Positions 1 to 5,248 of a DNA stretch of 5,248 nucleotides are shown piece after piece. The position numbers and the translations under genes were made by a program. Position 1 is the first letter of the stretch. The number at the start of each line of letters is the position of its first letter. This stretch comes from Campylobacteraceae bacterium (GTDB lineage Bacteria > Campylobacterota > Campylobacteria > Campylobacterales > Sulfurovaceae), in NCBI GenBank assembly GCA_027030605.1, contig JALVEV010000024.1, forward strand, positions 1-5,248. Direction: 5' to 3'. Under the pieces are notes generated by a model, which saw only the letters and a list, made by a program, of their open reading frames with translations, did no database searches and was not told the DNA's origin.

Positions 1-785
1 GAAGCCATATCGACGGAAGCAAACACTACTTTACACCTAAAAAGGTACTTGATATTCAGTACAACTTAGGCTCAGATATTATGATGATACTCGATGACCT
101 CGTTGCCCTACCTGCTACACAAGAGCGAATAAAAGCGAGTATAGAGCGTACTACTCGCTGGGCTGAAGAGTCAATTGAGTACCACCGTGCTAACCAAGCT
201 GAGGGAAAATCACTTGACCAAAATATCTTTGCTATTATCCAAGGGGGAACGGATAAAGCCTTTAGAGAGAAGTCTGCTAAAGAGCTTTGTGCGTTAGACT
301 TTGATGGTTTTGCCATTGGGGGTTTAAGTGTTGGTGAAGCCAACCAAGATATGTACGACACCGTAGAGTGGACAACACAATTTATGCCAACCGATAAACC
401 TCGTTACTTAATGGGGGTAGGAACACCTGAAGATTTGGTAGAGAATGTCGAGCGTGGAGTAGATATGTTTGACTGTGTTATGCCAACACGAAATGCAAGA
501 AATGGAACACTCTTTACCTCTTATGGAAAAGTTCACATAAAAGCTGCACGATTTAAAGAGGACGAGCGACCACTAGACCCAGAGTGTGGGTGTATGGTGT
601 GTAAAACATACTCAAGAGCCTACTTATGTCATCTCTATCGTGCTAAAGAGATTACCTACTATAGACTAGGAACCATTCATAACCTATACTACTATCTCAA
701 TCTAATGAAAGAGATGAGAGAAGCCATCTTAAACAACTCATTTGCTGAGTTCAAAAAAGCGTTTTATGCAAAAAGAGTGCAATAG
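1..785 (+). CDS. tgt: Queuine/preQ1 tRNA-ribosyltransferase (tRNA-guanine transglycosylase), 5'-truncated by window edge
   Basis: Bacterial Tgt exchanges guanine-34 of GU(N) anticodon tRNAs (Asp, Asn, His, Tyr) for preQ1, an early step of queuosine formation in the cytoplasm. The frame is open from base 3 (SHIDGSKHYF...) to the TAG at 783-785, giving 260 visible residues; the family is about 370 long, so roughly 110 N-terminal residues, including the first catalytic Asp region, lie off the window. The ATG at 81 is internal and not the start, because the codons before it match Tgt. Visible motifs, numbered from the codon at base 3: substrate-pocket stretch MMILDDLV (27-34), IIQGG (78-82), GFAIGGLSVGE (102-112), nucleophile Asp157 in DMFDCVMPTRNARNG, and the zinc set Cys195, Cys197, Cys200 and His226. 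The Asp-to-first-Cys (38) and first-Cys-to-His (31) spacings equal those I recall for E. coli Tgt. No frameshift is seen. Its 3' end converges on a small minus-strand ORF with only 10 bases between the stops. Confidence 0.97.
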   Translation, partial: SHIDGSKHYFTPKKVLDIQYNLGSDIMMILDDLVALPATQERIKASIERTTRWAEESIEYHRANQAEGKSLDQNIFAIIQGGTDKAFREKSAKELCALDFDGFAIGGLSVGEANQDMYDTVEWTTQFMPTDKPRYLMGVGTPEDLVENVERGVDMFDCVMPTRNARNGTLFTSYGKVHIKAARFKEDERPLDPECGCMVCKTYSRAYLCHLYRAKEITYYRLGTIHNLYYYLNLMKEMREAILNNSFAEFKKAFYAKRVQ

Positions 786-795
786 CTATTGTACC

Positions 796-912
796 CTACG
801 CTACCATCATTGGTTGAGTATTATGGATTCGTATAAACTCAGCCAAATCTCGAACTGTTTTACAACCACTCTCAATCGCAATTTTTAATATGTTACCGTC
901 AAACTTTTTCAT
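796..912 (-). CDS. Small hypothetical protein, 38 residues
   Basis: I do not recognise this gene. It runs ATG (910-912) to TAG (796-798) and encodes 38 residues, beginning MKKFDGNILKIAIESG and ending NTQPMMVA. What supports it as real is an AAGGA Shine-Dalgarno 7 bases before the ATG, a GC content higher than the flanking spacer and matching the coding genes, and an abrupt change to about 92% A+T just upstream of the ribosome site. The protein has no signal peptide or membrane segment. It could form two helices (about residues 5-16 and 20-31, KTVRDLAEFIRIHN) separated by a short turn, which faintly resembles half of a helix-turn-helix; that is inference. It converges on tgt with no room for a separate terminator, so the transcripts could overlap. 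It might also be the remaining N-terminus of a longer decayed gene. Confidence 0.55.
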   Translation of the reverse strand: MKKFDGNILKIAIESGCKTVRDLAEFIRIHNTQPMMVA

Positions 913-919
913 TGTGACA

Positions 920-924
920 TCCTT
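920..924 (-). promoter_or_regulatory. Shine-Dalgarno site of the 38-residue ORF
   Basis: The minus strand reads AAGGA, then 7 bases, then ATG. This is a near-ideal ribosome site in an otherwise almost G-free region, so it is unlikely to be accidental. It fixes the start of the small ORF at base 912. Confidence 0.55.
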
Positions 925-966
925 ATATTAAAATTAAATAAATTAGAATATTTAATTATTTAAATT

Positions 967-972
967 ATTATA
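967..972 (-). promoter_or_regulatory. Possible -10 box for the 38-residue ORF
   Basis: The minus strand has an exact TATAAT here, which would place transcription start near base 960, about 48 bases before the small ORF. No good -35 box is seen (GTTTTA at the 17-base spacing); Campylobacterota sigma-70 promoters often lack one. The motif sits in ATTATAAT, so TATAAT also reads on the plus strand, and the region is so AT-rich that chance matches are expected. Weak call. Confidence 0.27.
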
Positions 973-1011
973 ATATAAAGTTGCCTAATTAAAACTTAAT
1001 TATAAATAAAT

Positions 1012-1044
1012 TTATATTTTTAACTTTAAAAATTAAAAATATAA
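1012..1044. repeat. 12-bp perfect inverted repeat in AT-rich spacer, downstream of glyS
   Basis: The arms TTATATTTTTAA (1012-1023) and TTAAAAATATAA (1033-1044) are exact reverse complements around a 9-base loop. It starts 12 bases past the glyS stop on the minus strand, where a terminator would be expected, but it contains no G-C pair in the stem and no clean U tract follows. It could be a weak transcript-end hairpin or a chance outcome of about 92% A+T. Nothing else is seen between about 925 and 1056 apart from the possible -10 box. Confidence 0.35.
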
Positions 1045-1056
1045 TTATTTTTTGTT

Positions 1057-3105
1057 CTATATTGTTATCTCTTTAATGTCTGCAATCTCTCTAAATGACT
1101 TATAGATAGAACCAATCGTATTTTTACGGTTATTTTTAAGAGCTTCATCTTCGGCATTGACTAAAACATCATCAAAGTAGTTATCTAGCTTTGGTTTAAG
1201 AGCAAACAGAGCAGAGAGCTTCTTTTCATAAGAGTTATACTCTTTAGATATAGTAGCACTATATTCATCATATAGCTCACCCTCAATAGGCTCAACAAAA
1301 AGCGATTTATCTACAGTTAATTCACTGTCCAAATTAACCTCTTTAGAGATATTTGCAACACGTTTAAACGTTGAAAATTGCTCTTTAAACTCATTGGTAG
1401 AGACAATATTATTTAGAGCAGATACCTTTTTAGCAATCTCATTTACATCTTGCTCACCTGATTCTAAAACAGCACTAATAACCGATGGGTTCGCATCTAA
1501 AGACTTCTTAATACGCTCAACAATAAATGAAATCAATTTTTCAACATCATACTCTGAATAAAGCTCATTTAACATCTCTATAATCTCTTTAGTTTTAAAT
1601 GGTAAGTTGTACTCAATAACAATTCTAACAATACCATTAACAGCACGACGCAAGGCAAATGGGTCTTTTGAACCTGTAGGAATCTTTCCAACAGAGAAGA
1701 GTCCAATAAGTGTATCGAGCTTAATCGCCATGGCAACAATAGCTGAAAATGTAGAAGATGGAAGCTCTGCACCCTCTCCAAGTGGAAAATACTGCTCTTT
1801 AATTGCTTGGTAAACTACCTCATCTTTACCTAATGCTTTAGCATAGTAGTAGCCCATAAGCCCTTGAAGTTCAGTAAACTCATAGACCATTTCAGAGGTA
1901 AGGTCAGCTTTTGCTAAAGAGATAGCCTCACTCATTAGCTCTTTTAGTTCATCTTCACTCTTGTTTGTCTCTCTTTTGACCTGCTCCATATAGAGTTCAA
2001 GCAATCTTAGAGCTATCTTCTTCTCTCTCTCAATCTTATCGGTCAATGAACCCAAACCGTCCATAAAGGTAATCTTCTCTAAACCATCAGTTACAAGTCC
2101 ACGTTTTAGGTCATTTCTATAGAAAAAGAGTCCATCGGCTAGACGTGGTTTTAGAACTCTCTCATTTCCTTCTATCACTTTAGTATAATCATCTGTAACT
2201 GCATTTGAGACCACTATAAATCTGTTTGAGAGTTTTCCATCTTCAAAAACAGGGAAATAGCGTTGATGCTCCTTCATGGAGGCAATAATAGCCTCTGGTG
2301 GTAGCTCCAAAAACATCTCATCAAAACTACCAAGTAGTGCTTTTGGATTTTCAGTAATAGCTACTACCTCATCTAAAAGAGATTTATCTCTCTCTATTGA
2401 GATATTATGCTCTTGCTCCAATGCTTCAAACTCTGCTAAAATCTTTGCCTCTCTATCTTTAGGGTAGAGCATCACTTCACCCTCTGCTAAGATAGTATCG
2501 TACTCATTAATATTGGCTACCTCTACAGCATCAAAGTTAACCATTCTATGCAGATAAGTTTTACTATCTGATTTTACACCAAATAGTTCAACATCTACTA
2601 CATCATTTTCTAAACGAACCTGAACCCAACGAATAGGACGAATAAACTCATCTTTTCTACTTCCCCAACGCATCATCTTCCCAAATGCCATTGAGCCTAG
2701 CCATTTCTCTAACATCTCTTGCAGAAGCGTAATAGTCTCTAAACCCTTTTGCTCTTTTTTAAAGTAGAGACACTCTTTGCCTTTGTTCTCTATGCGTCCA
2801 AGCTCTTCAAAACTCACACCACACTTACGAGCAAACCCCTCACCTGCTTTTGTAACCTCACCATCACGAACAGCGACCATTACAGGAGGGCCTACAAGTT
2901 CAATGGTCTGGTCAGCTTGTCTTAATGGCATTGCTTCATGTCTAAGCACCAAACGACGTGGAGTATAGACAAACTCAAAAGCACTCTCTAAACGATACTC
3001 TGTAAGTAGTTCTTTCCATGATTTTTCAATATTTTTTACAATTTTAAGTAGTGGTATAGCAGGTAGCTCTTCTACACCAATCTCTATTAGAAGTGGTTTT
3101 GTCAT
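1057..3105 (-). CDS. glyS: Glycine--tRNA ligase, beta subunit
   Basis: This is the beta subunit of the bacterial alpha2beta2 glycyl-tRNA synthetase, which charges tRNA-Gly in the cytoplasm; the alpha subunit holds the aminoacylation site and beta supplies tRNA binding. Length is 682 residues, normal for the family (about 690). Visible family blocks: N-terminal LLIEIGVEELPA (5-16), TPRRLVL (48-54), MRWGSR (145-150), RFIVVSNAVTDD (295-306), GNERVLKPRLADGLFFY (313-329), the HD-like domain with LGSLTDKIER (351-360), KLDTLIGLF (462-470) with PTGSKDPFALRR (476-487), and a C-terminal DALR-type anticodon-binding part ending VLVNAEDEALKNNR (647-660). A TAA lies in frame 7 bases upstream of the ATG, so no longer start exists; the best ribosome site is AGGA 11 bases upstream, rather far. 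The alpha gene glyQ is not adjacent. A 71-base gap separates it from fic; TAAAAT (3138-3143) is a weak -10 candidate there. It may also receive read-through from fic. Confidence 0.97.
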   Translation of the reverse strand: MTKPLLIEIGVEELPAIPLLKIVKNIEKSWKELLTEYRLESAFEFVYTPRRLVLRHEAMPLRQADQTIELVGPPVMVAVRDGEVTKAGEGFARKCGVSFEELGRIENKGKECLYFKKEQKGLETITLLQEMLEKWLGSMAFGKMMRWGSRKDEFIRPIRWVQVRLENDVVDVELFGVKSDSKTYLHRMVNFDAVEVANINEYDTILAEGEVMLYPKDREAKILAEFEALEQEHNISIERDKSLLDEVVAITENPKALLGSFDEMFLELPPEAIIASMKEHQRYFPVFEDGKLSNRFIVVSNAVTDDYTKVIEGNERVLKPRLADGLFFYRNDLKRGLVTDGLEKITFMDGLGSLTDKIEREKKIALRLLELYMEQVKRETNKSEDELKELMSEAISLAKADLTSEMVYEFTELQGLMGYYYAKALGKDEVVYQAIKEQYFPLGEGAELPSSTFSAIVAMAIKLDTLIGLFSVGKIPTGSKDPFALRRAVNGIVRIVIEYNLPFKTKEIIEMLNELYSEYDVEKLISFIVERIKKSLDANPSVISAVLESGEQDVNEIAKKVSALNNIVSTNEFKEQFSTFKRVANISKEVNLDSELTVDKSLFVEPIEGELYDEYSATISKEYNSYEKKLSALFALKPKLDNYFDDVLVNAEDEALKNNRKNTIGSIYKSFREIADIKEITI

Positions 3106-3176
3106 AATCTTTTATGTCCTAATATTTTATTGGTGCGATTTTATCTAAAAGTTGATAATGGGTAGATTTAAACAAT

Positions 3177-4172
3177 TTAATACTTCTTCAGTTTCCAATA
3201 CCCCCCTCTATTTGAACCAACTCTTTCTATAATCTTCTCCTCTTTTAACTTTCTGATATTCTCTTCTATCTTACGACTAGAAATACCTACCAATTCAGAA
3301 AGCTTCTTAGCCGATATTTTTGGATTTTCCATCATATATCCAATAATCTCTTTTTGATTTTCAGTCAGATTTATTCCGACCTTTTCTCCGACCTTTATTC
3401 CGACCCTTTGATTCTCTTCTTCTAGTTTTTTTAATGTTTTAAGTATCATATCAAGCATAAACTCAATAAACGGCGTACTCTCCCCCACACTTCCCGAAGC
3501 TTCCAAAGCATCATAATACTCTACTTGATTCTCACGAACCACACTCTCTATAGGTATTTGAGCAAAAATATTTTTGTACTGCGTCAAAATAACACTCTGC
3601 CAAAGCCTACCCACACGACCATTGCCATCTGAAAAAGGGTGAATAAACTCAAACTCATAATGAAAAATGCAAGAGACAATAAGCAAATGTTCATCTGTCT
3701 CTTTTAACCATGAAAAAAGTTCTCCCATCAATGGTTGCACCATATTAGGTGGTGGAGCTACATGAGTTACCCCATCTTCTCCTCCTATACCTACATTGGT
3801 ATGTCTATAAGCCCCTGCATTGTTTAGAAGCTTACCCATCATCTTTTTATGAGCTAAAAGCAAATCTTGTTCTTCATTATATCTATACTGCTCTAAAAAA
3901 TCATAAGCCTCAATCGCCCCCTCTACCTCTGCTACCTCTCGAACTGTTCCTAAAACTCTAGCACCATTTATAACACTTGTCACTTTCTCTTCTGTAAAGC
4001 TATTCCCCTCTATCTGTAGCGTTCCTGTTATGGATTTTACACGGTTTTTTTTGCGTAGTTTTGGGGTATTTAGTAAGCCTGTTGTGTGTTTTAGGTCGCT
4101 TAGTAATTCTACTATATTGCTTACTTGGGTTAGGATTTTTGAGGTTATGGTGTATGGGGGTTGGTAAAACAT
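3177..4172 (-). CDS. Fic-domain protein with N-terminal inhibitory motif and C-terminal winged helix (probable protein AMP-transferase)
   Basis: Fic enzymes transfer AMP from ATP (sometimes other groups) to Ser, Thr or Tyr of target proteins. With the ATG at 4172 the protein has 331 residues. Order: Fic_N-like region (PPYTITSKIL onward, 5-90); inhibitory motif TLQIEG (51-56), fitting [S/T]xxxE[G/N], with Glu55 expected to block ATP gamma-phosphate (class II self-inhibition, as in Shewanella SoFic); a target-docking flap near 137-147 (HVAPPPN); and the complete active site HPFSDGNGRVGR (178-189) with catalytic His178. A Lys/Glu/Gly-rich linker with a four-residue repeat (256-267) follows, then a winged helix-turn-helix (about 269-331; KKLSELVGISSRKIEENIRKL). 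All key residues are present, so it should be active once relieved. The start overlaps the stop of the upstream TPR gene (TGATG), implying coupled translation; a GTG three bases earlier (4175) is an alternative. Its target is unknown. The winged helix could bind DNA for autoregulation, which is inference. Confidence 0.93.
   Translation of the reverse strand: MFYQPPYTITSKILTQVSNIVELLSDLKHTTGLLNTPKLRKKNRVKSITGTLQIEGNSFTEEKVTSVINGARVLGTVREVAEVEGAIEAYDFLEQYRYNEEQDLLLAHKKMMGKLLNNAGAYRHTNVGIGGEDGVTHVAPPPNMVQPLMGELFSWLKETDEHLLIVSCIFHYEFEFIHPFSDGNGRVGRLWQSVILTQYKNIFAQIPIESVVRENQVEYYDALEASGSVGESTPFIEFMLDMILKTLKKLEEENQRVGIKVGEKVGINLTENQKEIIGYMMENPKISAKKLSELVGISSRKIEENIRKLKEEKIIERVGSNRGGYWKLKKY
3371..3406 (-). 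repeat. Three 12-base tandem repeats coding the Fic linker
   Basis: Three in-frame units on the plus strand, TTATTCCGACCT, TTTCTCCGACCT and TTATTCCGACCC, differ at only two or three positions. They encode RVGI-KVGE-KVGI between the Fic domain and the winged helix. Because the unit is 12 bases, copy-number slippage would lengthen or shorten the linker by four residues without a frameshift. Similar VGEKVGE runs are common, as far as I recall, in Fic proteins of this architecture. Confidence 0.85.
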
Positions 4173-5248
4173 CACTTATACTCTCTACAATTATTTTCAA
4201 TATACTTTAATTTATCATTACAATCAATTATTCGTGGATGATTTTCTTTTTGAAATATTTTTTTATATATAGCCAAAGATTTATTGATATAATTCTTAGC
4301 TAATTTACATTGTTTATATATAAAATAAGTTATAGCTAATTCCATATAAGCAGTAGCCACATCATCATGTTCTTCTCCCAAGTCATTAATTTTTAATTGT
4401 AATACTTTTTCTCGTAATTCAATTACTTTATTAGGCTTTTCTCCAAAATGTTGTTGGATACTTACTAAATTATGATACAAAGTTGCAGTCTGTGCATCCG
4501 ATTTTCCATATTCTTTTTCATAAATATTAACAGCCTCATTTGCAAATTTAAATGATAATCTATTATTAGGTTCAGTTTTTAATAAAAAAGAAGCATAATT
4601 ACTATATAAAAATGTTTTTTCAGATATAAACATATTAAGATTTTCTATATTATCTACATCTCTTATCAAAGTAATTGCTTTTTCAAATAATTTTTTTGCT
4701 TCTTTATTCTTTCCACAACTAAAAGTGAGTTGTGCTAAATTATGATAAGATTGAATCGTGTAAATATGATTATCTCCTAATATTTCTTTTCTTAAATATA
4801 AAGCTTTTTTATCTAAGATATAAGTTCTTTTATATAAATCAAGAGCATAATATGTTTGAGATAAATTATTATAAGCAGTTGATTTCCAAATTAAAATTAT
4901 TCGTAATATTTCTTCATTATTTTTTTCTTTTTCTATTGATTTTAGTATTTTTATTGAAAGTTTTTCAAAAAATAATGCTTTTTTATAATTTGATAGTCCT
5001 CTATGAATATTCCCTAAATTCATATAAAAGATTGCTATATATATAGAAGGTTCATACTCTCTTAATATTCTATATAAAGAATCAAAAAATATTAAATTAT
5101 CTCTATTTGAAATAATAGTACTTAGATTAGCACTATTTTCAATTAATTTATAAAAATAAACAAAGACTTCTTCTATCTCCTCAAAACTAGGAGGATAATT
5201 AGCTAAAATAAACTCCTTAATAATCTGATGAAGCTTGTAACTGTTTTC
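4172..5248 (-). CDS. TPR-repeat protein (kinesin-light-chain type), probable C-terminal part of a STAND/NB-ARC-like NTPase; 5' end off window
   Basis: The frame is open from the window edge to the TGA at 4172-4174, giving 358 visible residues. The ATG at 5021-5023 is internal, since the 75 codons before it are uninterrupted and protein-like, so the gene is truncated by the window. About six TPR-like helical pairs can be seen from residue 65 to 330; clear ones are SYHNLAQLTFSCGKNKEAKKL (167-187), with ALYLRKEILGDNH just before it, and ATAYMELAITYFIYKQCKLA (298-317) after LGEEHDDV. The LG-x-x-H spacing is the kinesin-light-chain style. Residues 1-14 (ENSYKLHQIIKEFI) resemble the YRLHxLVQE segment ending the winged helix of NB-ARC/STAND ATPases, so a P-loop NTPase may lie upstream; this is inference. 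Such proteins often act as ligand sensors. Hand-counted lines give about 15-33% GC against about 42% in fic, suggesting separate acquisition. It ends in a TGATG overlap with fic. Confidence 0.85.
   Translation of the reverse strand, partial: ENSYKLHQIIKEFILANYPPSFEEIEEVFVYFYKLIENSANLSTIISNRDNLIFFDSLYRILREYEPSIYIAIFYMNLGNIHRGLSNYKKALFFEKLSIKILKSIEKEKNNEEILRIILIWKSTAYNNLSQTYYALDLYKRTYILDKKALYLRKEILGDNHIYTIQSYHNLAQLTFSCGKNKEAKKLFEKAITLIRDVDNIENLNMFISEKTFLYSNYASFLLKTEPNNRLSFKFANEAVNIYEKEYGKSDAQTATLYHNLVSIQQHFGEKPNKVIELREKVLQLKINDLGEEHDDVATAYMELAITYFIYKQCKLAKNYINKSLAIYKKIFQKENHPRIIDCNDKLKYIENNCREYK

Noticed and set aside
81..785. ATG at base 81 as the tgt start
   Set aside because: The 26 codons before it are in frame and match Tgt (SHIDGSKH...), so the gene continues off the left edge.
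780..791. Perfect palindrome CAATAGCTATTG over the tgt stop, considered as a terminator
   Set aside because: It has only 6-base arms with no loop and no T run after it, so it would not form a useful terminator hairpin.
3371..3406. Tandem 12-base units considered as a CRISPR or iteron array
   Set aside because: Units are contiguous with no spacers, only three copies, and lie in frame inside a coding sequence.
4030..4166. Plus-strand open frame opposite the 5' end of fic, considered because the skew reversal could mean an inverted coding segment
   Set aside because: The minus-strand protein is continuous and matches the Fic_N region, while the plus-strand translation is Phe/Val-rich with no ribosome site, so it is a shadow.
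4172..5023. ATG at 5021-5023 as the start of the TPR gene
   Set aside because: The same frame is open for 75 more codons to the window edge, with sensible protein sequence (LHQIIKEF) and no good ribosome site at 5023.
4732..5046. Plus-strand 104-codon frame, hydrophobic (Phe/Leu/Ile/Tyr-rich), considered as a membrane protein
   Set aside because: It lies wholly antisense to the TPR gene; its hydrophobic look follows from the Lys/Glu/Asn codons on the other strand. No ribosome site is seen.

Overview
The window looks like chromosome of an AT-rich member of the Campylobacterota (epsilonproteobacteria), of the Sulfurovum/Sulfurimonas/Arcobacter type. This rests on the low-GC housekeeping genes, the style of the Tgt and GlyS proteins, and a glyS with no glyQ beside it. 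The lineage call is inference from protein flavour; no 16S or other marker is present.

Layout. (1) Bases 1-785, + strand: the 3' two thirds of tgt (tRNA-guanine transglycosylase), with nucleophile and zinc site intact. (2) Bases 786-1056: convergent spacer. It holds a 38-codon minus-strand ORF with a good Shine-Dalgarno site, ending 10 bases from the tgt stop, then about 130 bases of roughly 92% A+T containing a 12-bp perfect inverted repeat. (3) Bases 1057-3105, - strand: complete glyS, the glycyl-tRNA synthetase beta subunit. (4) Bases 3177-4172, - strand: a complete Fic-domain protein with Fic_N region, intramolecular inhibitory motif, full HPFxDGNGR active site, a short repeated linker and a C-terminal winged helix. 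(5) Bases 4172-5248, - strand: the 3' part of a very AT-rich gene, still open at the window edge. It encodes a kinesin-light-chain-type TPR protein; its first visible residues resemble the end of the winged helix in STAND (NB-ARC-like) NTPases.

How they fit together. tgt and glyS are ordinary tRNA-biology genes. The TPR gene and fic overlap (TGATG) and are probably translationally coupled, so an AMP-transferase-type enzyme may be made with a putative STAND/TPR sensor. This two-gene unit is the accessory part of the window and the best candidate for something undescribed, possibly a defence or toxin-like module. The defence idea is inference only: the NTPase domain, if present, lies outside the window. 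The pair sits directly upstream of essential glyS in the same orientation. Within fic, the first 150 coding bases show a sharp reversal of G/C strand skew, and the TPR gene has much lower GC than fic, so the region looks mosaic.
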